Positions 1 through 11,768 are shown, counted from the first letter of the stretch. The stretch is 39,301 nt of DNA from Alterinioella nitratireducens (GCF_013155465.1 NZ_JABJVX010000018.1:1-39301); one strand, 5' to 3'. Notes: generated from the letters alone by a model not told the origin. Numbers and translations are program-made.

Positions 1-148
1 CGGTCGCCTTCGAACGGAAAGTGGCTTAAACGAGCACCTGGGGCGGCACGAAAGCGTGACAGGTCCATCTCGCTTCAGGAGTTCTTCGCGGGTCAAGTAG
101 CGCATTGATGATCAACTCACGGATCGAATCGTACTGTGGAACTCATAA

Positions 149-628
149 GTGCCGATGTTCCAGGAAGCAAATTGCCCGAGTTGCAGCGGAGAAGGTAGCT
201 TGTTGTTAGCCGGAAGTGAGAAGATCCCCCACCAGCAGCTCCCCCCGCTGCCCCCTCGATCCGGCCTTGGTGCCAATCGTGTAACTGGTCGAAACCTCCT
301 TCAGATCGAACCGGGCGAAGACGAGAACTGGCCGGTGGGGGCCGTCGCCCGGCTTGCCTGCGCGCTGACCTGGGATGATGCGCGACGGGTCGCGCCGCTG
401 ACGCGGGCCGAGGTGCTGGCCGCCTTGGAGGGGTTCGGGGCGGTGGAGGTGCAGCCCGACCCGAACGCGGGCGCCCGGGTGCGCGTCTTCGGCCCCGGCG
501 GCTACCGGATCGAGGCGCGGGGCGGGCCGGTGACGGCCAATATGCGGCTGGACGCGATCTGGGTCGATCAACTGGCGACCCATCAGCAGCTGCGCTTTCG
601 CAGCTTCCTGATGGGGGGCGGCAGTTAG
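149..628 (+). CDS. Hypothetical protein, 5' end doubtful
   Basis: I do not recognise a family. The C-terminal two thirds (from about residue 55) reads like a genuine soluble high-GC protein: acidic and basic residues alternate, and it ends in a [16 protein letters not shown] stretch. The first 50 residues are rich in Pro, Ser and Gly and the DNA under them is visibly less GC-rich, so they may not be native. An in-frame GTG at 335 would give a protein of about 97 residues, but it has no clear ribosome binding site. The stop codon overlaps the stop codon of the convergent mnmA gene. It may be a real small gene beginning near 335, or a gene whose 5' end was replaced by a rearrangement. No function is proposed. 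Confidence 0.45.
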   Translation: MPMFQEANCPSCSGEGSLLLAGSEKIPHQQLPPLPPRSGLGANRVTGRNLLQIEPGEDENWPVGAVARLACALTWDDARRVAPLTRAEVLAALEGFGAVEVQPDPNAGARVRVFGPGGYRIEARGGPVTANMRLDAIWVDQLATHQQLRFRSFLMGGGS

Positions 629-1764
629 TAGCCCCGCCAGATCCAGCCACCGCCAAGCACGCGACTGCCTTCGGGGGCGTAGAACACGCAGGCCTGGCCG
701 GGGCTGACGCCTTCCTCGGGGGTGAGGAGCTCGACCTGCGCCTCTGTCGCGGAGAGAGGGCGCAAAATCGCGTCGCGCGGCGGGCGGGTGGAGCGGATCT
801 TGACCTTCAGATGCCAGTCCGCGCGCGATGTCATGTCCTCATCCCCGAGCCAGTTGATCTCGCGAATCGGGACAATCGCGGTCGAGAGCGCCTCTTTCGG
901 GCCGACCACGACGCGCCGTGTATCGGGCTCCAGCTTGACGACATAAAGCGGGTCGGCGCGACCGCCGATGCCGAGGCCGCGGCGCTGGCCGATCGTATAG
1001 TGAATCACCCCGCGATGGGTGCCGAGGATGTTGCCTTCCATATCCACGATCTCGCCGGGATCGGCGGCACCGGGGCGCAGTTTCTCGATCACGCTGGCAT
1101 AGTTCCCGTCCGGCACGAAACAGATATCCTGGCTGTCGGGCTTGTCCGCGACGGGAAGCCCGTATTTCGCCGCCAGCGCGCGGGTCTCGGATTTCGAGGC
1201 CAGATGGCCCAGGGGAAAGCGCAGGAAATCCAGCTGCTCCTGCGTGGTGGAGAAGAGGAAATAGCTCTGATCGCGGGTGGCGTCGGTGGCGGAATGAAGC
1301 TCGGCCTTCTGCGGCCCCATCTTGCGCTGGATGTAATGCCCCGTCGCCATGCAATCGGCGTCGAGGTCTTTCGCGGTTTCCAGAAGATCCTTGAATTTGA
1401 CCCGCTCATTGCAGCGAATGCAGGGCACGGGCGTCGCGCCCGCCAGATAGCTATCGGCAAATTCGTCGATCACCGCATCCTTGAAGATGTTTTCGTAATC
1501 AAGGACATAATGGGGAAACCCCATCTCTTCGGCCACCCGGCGGGCATCATGAATATCCAGCCCGGCGCAGCAGGCGCCCTTCTTGGCCAGGGCCGCGCCG
1601 TGGTCGTAAAGTTGCAACGTCACGCCGACGACGTCATAGCCCTCCTCGGCCAGTTGCGCGGCCACGACCGAGCTGTCGACGCCGCCCGACATCGCCACCA
1701 CCACGCGTGTGTCGGCGGGGGCCTTGGCGAATCCAAGCGAATTGAGGGGGGCGTCGAGGGGCAT
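625..1764 (-). CDS. mnmA: tRNA-specific 2-thiouridylase MnmA
   Basis: Catalyses ATP-dependent 2-thiolation of the wobble uridine (s2U34) in tRNAs for Lys, Glu and Gln, taking sulfur from a sulfur-relay donor in the cytoplasm. The 379-residue protein has the PP-loop SGGVDSS at 26-32, which binds ATP. It has the two catalytic cysteines in their family contexts: Cys118 in [10 protein letters not shown] and Cys215 in [11 protein letters not shown]. The C-terminal beta-barrel region continues to the last residues. The reading frame stays open further upstream to 1821, but the ATG at 1764 gives the normal family length, has a GGAAAG ribosome site, and lies about 23 nt after the predicted start of transcription. 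It is divergent from sciP. Confidence 0.97.
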   Translation of the reverse strand: MPLDAPLNSLGFAKAPADTRVVVAMSGGVDSSVVAAQLAEEGYDVVGVTLQLYDHGAALAKKGACCAGLDIHDARRVAEEMGFPHYVLDYENIFKDAVIDEFADSYLAGATPVPCIRCNERVKFKDLLETAKDLDADCMATGHYIQRKMGPQKAELHSATDATRDQSYFLFSTTQEQLDFLRFPLGHLASKSETRALAAKYGLPVADKPDSQDICFVPDGNYASVIEKLRPGAADPGEIVDMEGNILGTHRGVIHYTIGQRRGLGIGGRADPLYVVKLEPDTRRVVVGPKEALSTAIVPIREINWLGDEDMTSRADWHLKVKIRSTRPPRDAILRPLSATEAQVELLTPEEGVSPGQACVFYAPEGSRVLGGGWIWRGY

Positions 1765-1793
1765 GAGCAACTTTCCGGGGGTGTTTGCGGCGC

Positions 1794-1821
1794 AATATAG
1801 GAAAATGCCCCGCATCGACAA
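1794..1821 (-). promoter_or_regulatory. Promoter of mnmA
   Basis: On the minus strand TTGTCG (1821-1816) and TATATT (1799-1794) are separated by 16 nt, a good match to a housekeeping sigma-70 promoter. Transcription would start near 1787, about 23 nt before the mnmA ATG, which supports that start codon. Confidence 0.6.
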
Positions 1822-1893
1822 GGGTGGTGGTTACCGGCTGTTAAACAGTTCCGGTCAATGGTGGCCTCGCAAAACGGTGAGAAGCGAGGTGCG

Positions 1894-2169
1894 ATGTATA
1901 TCAGACGTGTCAAGGGCCCCTATTCGGTGACCCTTCCCGATGGCAGTGAAATGACCCGCGCCGATCTGCCGAGCCCGACAACGAACCGATGGGTCGCCAG
2001 CCGCAAGGCCGCCATCGTGCGCGCGGTCGAATTCGGGCTGATCGACCATGAGGAGGCGTGCGCGACCTACGGCCTCTCGGCGGAGGAATTGGACGCCTGG
2101 TCACGGGCCGTCAGCCAGCATGGCGAAGGGGCGCTCAAGGCCACCGCCGTGCAACAGTTCCGGGATTGA
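1894..2169 (+). CDS. sciP: CtrA inhibitor SciP (DUF1153)
   Basis: A 91-residue helix-turn-helix protein of the DUF1153 family. In Caulobacter the family member SciP binds CtrA at promoters and blocks recruitment of RNA polymerase, restricting CtrA-dependent transcription to part of the cell cycle. The start MYIRRVKGPYSVTLPDG and the core WVASRKAAIVRAVEFGLI are characteristic, and the length fits (about 90 residues). The ATG at 1894 follows AGCGAGGTG; a longer in-frame extension to 1858 has no support. It sits directly upstream of ctrA on the same strand, so regulator and antagonist are neighbours. The role in this organism is inferred from the family. Confidence 0.9.
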   Translation: MYIRRVKGPYSVTLPDGSEMTRADLPSPTTNRWVASRKAAIVRAVEFGLIDHEEACATYGLSAEELDAWSRAVSQHGEGALKATAVQQFRD

Positions 2170-2286
2170 ATCGAATTTTAGTGTTGATCGCCGTGAATTT
2201 GTCGCCAGACTGTCTAAAAAGATAACTTGCCATTGACGATTTCGGGCGAAGGTCGAGTTAGCTGGGAAAGAATCGGAGAGAATCAG
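2168..2286 (+). promoter_or_regulatory. ctrA upstream region with three GANTC sites
   Basis: Between sciP and ctrA there are three GAATC sites (2168-2172, 2270-2274, 2280-2284). GANTC is the target of the cell-cycle DNA methyltransferase CcrM in alphaproteobacteria. The last two flank the GGAGAG ribosome site of ctrA. A possible promoter is TTGACG at 2233-2238 with a weak -10 (GAGTTA) near 2255-2260. No full TTAA-N7-TTAA CtrA box was found. Confidence 0.45.
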
Positions 2287-3000
2287 ATGCGTGTCTTGCT
2301 TGTAGAAGACGACCCGACCACGTCGAAAAGTATCGAAATGATGCTGAGCCATGCCAATCTGAATGTCTATTCGACAGATCTGGGCGAAGAGGGCATCGAC
2401 CTTGCCAAGCTCTATGATTATGACCTCATCCTTCTCGATCTCAACCTGCCCGACATGAACGGCCATGACGTGCTGCGCCAATTGCGGCTTGCGCGCATCG
2501 ACACGCCGATCCTGATCCTGTCGGGGGCCGACGACACGGAAAACAAGATCAAGGGCTTCGGCTTCGGGGCCGATGATTACCTGACCAAACCCTTCCACCG
2601 CGATGAATTGGTGGCGCGCATCCACGCCATCATTCGCCGGTCCAAGGGCCATTCGCAATCCATCATCCGCACCGGCCGGATCAACGTCAACCTGGACGCC
2701 AAGACCGTCGATGTCGAAGGCAGCCCGGTGCATCTGACCGGCAAGGAATACCAGATGCTGGAACTGCTCTCGCTGCGCAAGGGCACGACGCTCACCAAGG
2801 AAATGTTCCTCAATCACCTTTATGGCGGCATGGATGAGCCGGAATTGAAGATCATCGACGTCTTCATCTGCAAGCTGCGCAAGAAGCTCTCTGAGGCGAC
2901 CGGCGGCGACAATCATATCGAGACCATCTGGGGCCGCGGTTACGTGCTGCGCGATCCCTCGCCCGAACTGGGCACTGCGGATCTCGCCGCCAGCGCCTGA
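2287..3000 (+). CDS. ctrA: Cell cycle response regulator CtrA
   Basis: OmpR-type two-component response regulator of 237 residues. The receiver domain (about 1-116) has the acidic pocket at EDD 7-9, the phospho-acceptor Asp51 in [13 protein letters not shown], and the conserved Lys in DDYLTKPF. The C-terminal winged helix (about 125-230) ends in a [12 protein letters not shown]-type recognition region. In Caulobacter CtrA controls replication initiation, division and flagellar genes; in Rhodobacteraceae it mainly controls motility, gene transfer agent and related functions and is often dispensable. The ATG at 2287 follows GGAGAG; the upstream extension to 2227 lacks homologous character. Phosphorelay partners (CckA, ChpT) are not in this window. 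Confidence 0.97.
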   Translation: MRVLLVEDDPTTSKSIEMMLSHANLNVYSTDLGEEGIDLAKLYDYDLILLDLNLPDMNGHDVLRQLRLARIDTPILILSGADDTENKIKGFGFGADDYLTKPFHRDELVARIHAIIRRSKGHSQSIIRTGRINVNLDAKTVDVEGSPVHLTGKEYQMLELLSLRKGTTLTKEMFLNHLYGGMDEPELKIIDVFICKLRKKLSEATGGDNHIETIWGRGYVLRDPSPELGTADLAASA

Positions 3001-3045
3001 CGCAATCGTCGGCTGGACCTCTTTCCCGTGGCCTCCTATCACTGA

Positions 3046-7429
<4,384 letters not shown>

Positions 7430-7468
7430 ATCAGCCGTTAACTGTTCGGTTGCGTTTTGTTCTCAAAT

Positions 7469-7483
7469 GTTCTCAAAAAGTTC
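7469..7483 (+). promoter_or_regulatory. LexA-type SOS box
   Basis: GTTC-N7-GTTC with an AT-rich spacer (TCAAAAA) matches exactly the direct-repeat operator known for LexA in alphaproteobacteria such as Rhodobacter sphaeroides. A third GTTC lies 10 bp upstream at 7459. The box is 68 bp before the ATG of the small membrane peptide gene and overlaps a weak candidate promoter (TTGCGT at 7450, TCAAAA at 7473). Binding is inferred from the motif. Confidence 0.6.
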
Positions 7484-7551
7484 TTGATTAACGCGGTCGA
7501 AAATGAGAACAAAGCGTTAACACGCCGATGACGGTTGAGGAGTTGGACACC

Positions 7552-7674
7552 ATGCTGAGCCAGATCAAACAGATCCTTTCGACCTCCCGCGATACGCTTC
7601 TCTACGATTTCGCGGGGGTGTTGGCACTGGGTGTCATAACCGTCGGATTGCTGCATCTGCCGGGTCTGATCTGA
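7552..7674 (+). CDS. 40-residue single-pass membrane peptide, putatively SOS-regulated
   Basis: A short protein with an amphipathic N-terminal part (MLSQIKQILSTSRDTLLYDF) followed by one hydrophobic segment (AGVLALGVITVGLLHLPGLI), ending directly after the helix. GAGGAG lies 9 nt before the ATG at 7552; an in-frame ATG at 7528 would add eight residues but has no better ribosome site. I believe similar short proteins occur in other Rhodobacteraceae, but I cannot give a family. Position behind a LexA-type box suggests damage induction. By analogy with Caulobacter SidA, a 29-residue SOS-induced inner-membrane division inhibitor, it could act on the divisome; that is inference only, since no sequence similarity is claimed. 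A rho-independent terminator follows at 7836. Confidence 0.75.
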   Translation: MLSQIKQILSTSRDTLLYDFAGVLALGVITVGLLHLPGLI

Positions 7675-7835
7675 CCCTTTCGATTTCTGCCTGCGGTCGC
7701 ACGCCCGAAACCTTTTGACCCGCGCAAGGGTCTGTCCCCAACCTTCCCCTTGCCCGAGCCTCTGCCTGATGGCCCCTGGTTATTGCCTGACCAGATCGGC
7801 CCCCGGTTTTGGATCACGCCGACACGCACACCTTG
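7675..7835. other. Unassigned spacer before terminator
   Basis: This 160-bp stretch separates the stop of the 40-residue gene from the terminator. I see no convincing reading frame on either strand. It could be a long 3' untranslated region or contain a small RNA ending at the terminator; neither is shown. Confidence 0.3.
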
Positions 7836-7878
7836 CCGCCGCCTTCGGGATCCCCCCCGGAGTGCGGCGGTTTTTTTT
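7836..7878 (+). terminator. Rho-independent terminator
   Basis: CCGCCGC (7836-7842) pairs with GCGGCGG (7864-7870), followed at once by eight T residues (7871-7878) on the plus strand. It ends plus-strand transcription before the convergent SufU-like gene, whose stop codon is at 7890. Confidence 0.85.
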
Positions 7879-7889
7879 GTCCGGAGGTG

Positions 7890-8342
7890 TCAGGCGCAGG
7901 CGGCCTGTTCGGCCTCGGCCATGGCCTCGGCGGTGGCGTCGAAGGCCAGCATGATCGAGGCGTGGCGATTGCGGTAATCGCGGGCGGGCTCCAGCACATC
8001 GTAGCCGTCGAAGGGGCCGTCGGGGGGCGGTGCGCCTTCCTTGAGCATGGCGCGCAACTGGTCGCGCCCGGTCTCGACCTCGGCGCGGGTCCGCCCGATG
8101 ATGTTGCGCGCCATCAGCGCGGCGGAGGCCTGGCCAAGCGCGCAGGCTTTCACATCCTGCCCGAACCGCGCCACGACGCCATCTTCCAGATCCAGATCGA
8201 CGGTGACGGTCGAGCCACAAAGCGGCGCGCGTTTGCGGATACTGGCCTGCGGGGCCTCCAGCCGGTCGGTCAGGGGAATGTCGGCGGCCAACGCCAGGAT
8301 GCGCTGCGAATAGAGCTTGATCAGGTCGGTTTCGGTCGTCAT
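7890..8342 (-). CDS. SufU/IscU-like iron-sulfur scaffold protein
   Basis: A 150-residue protein of the NifU-N/SufU family, which holds nascent Fe-S clusters or relays sulfur from cysteine desulfurase in the cytoplasm. Two of the three usual ligand cysteines are in context: Cys42 in APLCGSTV and Cys67 in VKACALGQASA. At the third position the SufU motif R-x-x-C-A is replaced by R-N-R-H-A (His127). An extra Cys149 lies in the AACA tail. Loss of the third Cys suggests altered cluster or metal binding. The start follows GAGGGG. It is divergent from hisI. Confidence 0.8.
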   Translation of the reverse strand: MTTETDLIKLYSQRILALAADIPLTDRLEAPQASIRKRAPLCGSTVTVDLDLEDGVVARFGQDVKACALGQASAALMARNIIGRTRAEVETGRDQLRAMLKEGAPPPDGPFDGYDVLEPARDYRNRHASIMLAFDATAEAMAEAEQAACA

Positions 8343-8368
8343 GGCTTTTCCCCTCGGGTCACTGCCTA

Positions 8369-8396
8369 TAGGTAGCGACGTGCAGGCGAAATGCAA
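8369..8396 (-). promoter_or_regulatory. Promoter of the SufU-like gene
   Basis: On the minus strand TTGCAT (8396-8391) and TACCTA (8374-8369) are separated by 16 nt, giving a leader of about 20 nt before the ATG at 8342. The divergent hisI start is only 67 bp away, so the two promoters must overlap or abut. Confidence 0.4.
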
Positions 8397-8409
8397 AGAG
8401 AGGCGCGGC

Positions 8410-8769
8410 ATGAGTTTCGACCCCACAAGTTTGACATATGACGAGGCCGGATTGCTGCCCTGCATCGCGCAGGAGGCGGAGACCGGCGAGGTGTTGATGC
8501 TGGCCTGGATGAATGCGGCGGCGGTGGCGCGCACGCTGGAGACGGGCCGCGTGACCTATTGGTCGCGGTCTCGTCAGGCGTTCTGGGTCAAGGGCGAGAC
8601 CTCGGGCCATGTGCAGGAATTGGTGGAGCTGCGGGTCGATTGCGACCGCGATTGCCTGCTGGCGCTGGTCCGGCAAGCGGGACCGGCCTGCCATACCGGG
8701 CGGCGGTCGTGTTTCTATACTGCCGTACGGGACGGCGATGAGGTGGAGATCATGGCGCCCGAGGCGTGA
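8410..8769 (+). CDS. hisI: Phosphoribosyl-AMP cyclohydrolase HisI
   Basis: Third step of histidine biosynthesis: opens the purine ring of phosphoribosyl-AMP in the cytoplasm. The 119-residue, stand-alone protein (no HisE fusion) shows the family core VTYWSRSRQAFWVKGETSGH. The zinc/metal region has DCDRDCLLALV and ACHTGRRSCFY, containing the conserved Asp and Cys ligands. The ATG at 8410 follows GAGAGG. Other his genes are not nearby, as is common in this group. Confidence 0.95.
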   Translation: MSFDPTSLTYDEAGLLPCIAQEAETGEVLMLAWMNAAAVARTLETGRVTYWSRSRQAFWVKGETSGHVQELVELRVDCDRDCLLALVRQAGPACHTGRRSCFYTAVRDGDEVEIMAPEA

Positions 8770-8770
8770 G

Positions 8771-8812
8771 CATGGGAGCCTCCGGCGGGAGTATTTGGAC
8801 CAAGAAGATGGG
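8771..8812 (+). repeat. Hairpin-TATTT intergenic repeat, copy A
   Basis: Immediately after the hisI stop lies CCTCC-GGC-GGGAG followed by TATTT and a purine-rich tail (CAAGAAGATGGGG). The same layout occurs at 16284-16320. From memory this is a common short repeat behind genes in Roseobacter-group genomes. The small GC hairpin followed by TATTT could act as a weak terminator for hisI. Confidence 0.55.
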
Positions 8813-8829
8813 GCAGGGGCGCGCGCGTT

Positions 8830-8856
8830 AAGGTTAATCGCGGGCGGGTTAACCTT
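8830..8856. repeat. Inverted repeat at the hisI/gluQRS convergence
   Basis: AAGGTTAA (8830-8837) and TTAACCTT (8849-8856) are perfect inverted copies around an 11-nt GC-rich loop. The gluQRS stop codon lies in the right arm. There is no U-tract, so it is not a classical terminator. Confidence 0.5.
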
Positions 8857-9712
8857 GAGGTGGCAGGCCGACCATGCGGCGGATGTCGTCGGGTGTGGCC
8901 CCCTCGGCGCGGTAGGTTCGGATGGCGCGGGCATCGTCGCGCTTGGCCAGACGCTTTCCGGCCGCGTCCCGGATCAGGCGGTGGTGGTGGTAGACGGGCG
9001 GGGATAGCCCCAGTTCCCATTGCAAGAACCGTTGCAGATAGGTCGCCTCATAAAGGTCCTCGCCGCGTATGACATGGGTGATCGCGGTCTCGGCGTCGTC
9101 GATGACCACGGCGAAATTGTAGGAGGCGGCCATGTTGGCGCGGGCCAGGATGGGGTCGCCGACCTGTGTGAGAAGGTGCTCGGCCGTGACCTCATGGTCC
9201 CCGGCATGGGCCGGGCCGGTCTCGGTGAAGGCGGGCATTCGGGACGGCGGCCCGACGGTGGCGGCGAGGTTGTAGCGCAGCGCGTCGGTCGGCGTCCGAT
9301 CGGCATAGGGGCGGGCGCGGCAGGTGCCGGGATAGATCAGGCCATCAGGGCCGAAACGCGGCACGCCCTCTTGCGGGGCCGAGGCGGCGGCCTCGATGTC
9401 GCGGCGCTTGCAGCAGCAGGGATAGACCGCGCCCGTGGCCTGCGCGAGGCTGTCGATGGCGCGTTGATAGGCGTCGAAATGATCGGATTGGCGGCGCACG
9501 GGGCCGTCCCAGGTCAAGCCGAGCCAGCGCAGGTCATCGAGGATCAGATCCTCCCATTCGGCCCGCGCACGGGACTGGTCCAGATCGTCGATGCGCATCA
9601 GGAAGCGGCCCCCTTGGCCGCGTGCCATGTCATGGGCGAGCATCGCGGAATAGGCGTGGCCCAGATGCAGGGGGCCGGTGGGGGATGGCGCAAAGCGTGT
9701 TGTGAATGTCAC
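8849..9712 (-). CDS. gluQ: Glutamyl-Q tRNA(Asp) synthetase GluQRS
   Basis: A 287-residue paralogue of the catalytic domain of glutamyl-tRNA synthetase. It activates glutamate and attaches it to queuosine-34 of tRNA-Asp. It has the HIGH-type HLGH at 16-19, zinc ligands in CCC(K) at 99-101 with Tyr127 and Cys131, and a KMSKS-type KRLAKRDD near residue 252. No anticodon-binding domain is present, as expected. The start is GTG, inside GTGA that overlaps the stop of the upstream methyltransferase, indicating coupled translation. Confidence 0.93.
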   Translation of the reverse strand: MTFTTRFAPSPTGPLHLGHAYSAMLAHDMARGQGGRFLMRIDDLDQSRARAEWEDLILDDLRWLGLTWDGPVRRQSDHFDAYQRAIDSLAQATGAVYPCCCKRRDIEAAASAPQEGVPRFGPDGLIYPGTCRARPYADRTPTDALRYNLAATVGPPSRMPAFTETGPAHAGDHEVTAEHLLTQVGDPILARANMAASYNFAVVIDDAETAITHVIRGEDLYEATYLQRFLQWELGLSPPVYHHHRLIRDAAGKRLAKRDDARAIRTYRAEGATPDDIRRMVGLPPQG

Positions 9713-10317
9713 GTTTTTTCAAGGACGTAGACGGTGGCGTTCAAGTCGATCCCGGGCAGGTGGGGGCCGTGTTCCTCGAAGATCATCCGCGCGGTGCCGT
9801 CATTCACCACCTCTGCCAAGCCCTGCGTGTAGCTGTCATCGGCCAGCGCGTGGTCGTTATAGGAAAACACCAGGTAGCCGCCCCTGGGCAGGGCCGCCAG
9901 CGCGGCCTTTAGCATCGAGACGGGGGCCGCGCCGGGGCTGATCACGCCGACGGCGCAGATCGCCTGATAGGGGCCGGGGGGCAGGCCGCCATCGGGTTCA
10001 CCTTCGTAAAGCTGGCGGTAGAGGCCACGGGCGCGGGCCTGCTCCAGCATGCCGGGCGACAGGTCGGTGCCGTCGATGATCGAGAAGCCCTTGAGCATCA
10101 GCGCTAGCCCCGAGAGGCCCGTGCCGCAGCCCAGATCGAGGATCGGTGCGTTTGTCTTCAGGCCGGTCTGGGCCAGCGCGGCGGCGCAGCGTCCGGGCGT
10201 GGCATAGCCGTTCGCGGCGATCTCGGCATCATAGCTGGCGGCCCAGGCGTCGTAATGCGCCCGCACTTCCGTTTCACCGCGCTTTCCGTAGGATTTCGTC
10301 AGGAATTTCTCTGTCAT
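9709..10317 (-). CDS. Class I SAM-dependent methyltransferase
   Basis: A 202-residue protein with a Rossmann methyltransferase fold. Motif I is LDLGCGTGLSG near residue 60, an acidic residue follows beta-2 (DGTDLSPGML), and YLVFSYNDHA forms the post-III strand. An N-terminal helical region (VRAHYDAWAASYDAEI) resembles small-molecule methyltransferases. The substrate cannot be told from sequence. It lies 38 nt after trmFO and overlaps gluQRS by 4 nt, so it is probably in a tRNA-modification operon, but tRNA as its substrate is not implied by the fold. Confidence 0.85.
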   Translation of the reverse strand: MTEKFLTKSYGKRGETEVRAHYDAWAASYDAEIAANGYATPGRCAAALAQTGLKTNAPILDLGCGTGLSGLALMLKGFSIIDGTDLSPGMLEQARARGLYRQLYEGEPDGGLPPGPYQAICAVGVISPGAAPVSMLKAALAALPRGGYLVFSYNDHALADDSYTQGLAEVVNDGTARMIFEEHGPHLPGIDLNATVYVLEKT

Positions 10318-10355
10318 GGCGGGACGCTACCAGCCTGCGCGGGCTGGCGTCCAGT

Positions 10356-11708
10356 TCAAAGCGCCAGCGCCGGTTCCCCTGTCAGCCAGCCGGTCCAGGC
10401 CGCCTTGGCGCGGTCGGTATAGCCCTTGTAGCGCGCCTTGCGGTTCTTGCGCCCGCCCTTGAGGTCGATGGGGGGAAAGAGGCCGAAATTCACGTTCATC
10501 GGCTGGAACGTCCTGGCCTCGGCCCCGCCGGTGATGTGATGGATCAGCGCGCCCATGGCGGTGTCCTGCGGCACGGGCGGCAGCGTCTGGCCGAGGATCT
10601 CGGCAGCGGCGAGGCGCCCCGCAAGAAGCCCCATCGCGGCGGATTCGACATAGCCCTCGACCCCGGTGATCTGGCCCGCGAAGCGGATATGGGGGCGCGA
10701 GCGAAGGCGCATCTGGTCATCGAGCAGCGTCGGAGAGTTGATGAAGGTGTTGCGATGGATGCCGCCGAGGCGGGCAAAGCGGGCATTTTTCAGACCCGGA
10801 ATCATCCTGAAAACAGAGGTTTGCGCGCCGTACTTCATCTTGGTCTGGAAGCCCACGATGTTGAACAGCGTGCCAAGTTTGTTGTCGCGGCGCAGCTGCA
10901 CCACCGCGTAGGGTTTCACTTGCGGCGCATGCGGGTTGGTGAGGCCCACGGGCTTCATCGGGCCGAAACGCAGGGTCTCGCGGCCCCGTTCCGCCATCAC
11001 CTCGATGGGCAGGCAGCCGTCGAAATAGCCTGCGGTCTCACCTTCCTTGAAGGCGGTTTTCTCGGCGGCCAGCAGCGCGTCGATGAAGGCCTCGTAGGTC
11101 GCCTTGTCCATCGGGCAGTTGAGATAGGCGGTGCGCTCCTCCTCGGTCTCGCCCTTGTCATAGCGCGACTGCATCCAGGCCTTGGACATGTCGATGCTGT
11201 CGGCATGGATGATGGGCGCGATGGCGTCGAAGAAGGCGAGGCTGTCCTGGCCCGCCTCATCGGCGATGGCCTGTGCCAGAGGGCCGGAGGTCAGCGGGCC
11301 GGTGGCGATGATGGCGGGGCCGGTTTCGGGGAGGGCGGTAACCTCCTCTTCGCTGACCGTGACCAGCGGATGCGCGCGCAGATGGGCGGTGACGTCGGCC
11401 GCGAAGGGCTCGCGATCCACGGCCAGGGCACCGCCCGCGGGCAGCCGGTGGCGGTCGGCCATGGACATGATCAGCCCGCCGGCCTGGCGCATCTCCCAAT
11501 GCAGCAGGCCCACGGCGTTCTGTTCGTCATCATCCGAGCGGAAGGAATTGGAGCAGACCATTTCCGCCAGGTGCCCGGTCTGATGCGCGAAGGTGCCGAC
11601 CCTGGGCCGCATTTCGTGGATAACGACCGGAACGCCAAGGTTAACGGCCTGCCAGGCGGCCTCGGACCCGGCCATGCCGCCGCCGATGATATGAATGGGT
11701 GTACTCAT
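10356..11708 (-). CDS. trmFO: Folate-dependent tRNA (m5U54) methyltransferase TrmFO
   Basis: Makes ribothymidine at position 54 of tRNA using methylenetetrahydrofolate as carbon donor and FADH2 as reductant. The 450-residue protein starts with the FAD-binding [13 protein letters not shown], carries Cys52 in [11 protein letters not shown] and a second conserved Cys in [13 protein letters not shown]. It ends with the typical [18 protein letters not shown] region. No good ribosome binding site precedes the ATG at 11708 (upstream bases are TATATCCCGCCC), so initiation may be weak or leader-poor. It is followed by the methyltransferase and gluQRS. Confidence 0.96.
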   Translation of the reverse strand: MSTPIHIIGGGMAGSEAAWQAVNLGVPVVIHEMRPRVGTFAHQTGHLAEMVCSNSFRSDDDEQNAVGLLHWEMRQAGGLIMSMADRHRLPAGGALAVDREPFAADVTAHLRAHPLVTVSEEEVTALPETGPAIIATGPLTSGPLAQAIADEAGQDSLAFFDAIAPIIHADSIDMSKAWMQSRYDKGETEEERTAYLNCPMDKATYEAFIDALLAAEKTAFKEGETAGYFDGCLPIEVMAERGRETLRFGPMKPVGLTNPHAPQVKPYAVVQLRRDNKLGTLFNIVGFQTKMKYGAQTSVFRMIPGLKNARFARLGGIHRNTFINSPTLLDDQMRLRSRPHIRFAGQITGVEGYVESAAMGLLAGRLAAAEILGQTLPPVPQDTAMGALIHHITGGAEARTFQPMNVNFGLFPPIDLKGGRKNRKARYKGYTDRAKAAWTGWLTGEPALAL

Positions 11709-11768
11709 GGGCGGGATATAGAACGGGCCGACGCGATTGGAAAGCCTCGGCCCGGTTCGGCAGGAAGG

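Noticed and set aside
206-583. Minus-strand frame ending in [17 protein letters not shown]...
   Set aside because: The end looks protein-like but most of the frame is the antisense of the plus-strand hypothetical gene, and there is no start signal; it could at most be a remnant.
811-1800. Long plus-strand frame opposite mnmA
   Set aside because: Shadow of mnmA in high-GC DNA: His, Arg and Gly-rich, no domain, no ribosome site. The same holds for the long antisense frames over ligA, recG, gyrA, trmFO, dctP and oppA.
1830-1850. Possible CtrA box (TTAC-N6-TTAA) between mnmA and sciP
   Set aside because: Spacing is one base short of TTAA-N7-TTAA and one half-site is imperfect.
2176-2190. TTAGTGT half-site upstream of ctrA, like the curlin operator
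   Set aside because: The second arm is absent at the required 7-bp spacing, so it is probably chance.
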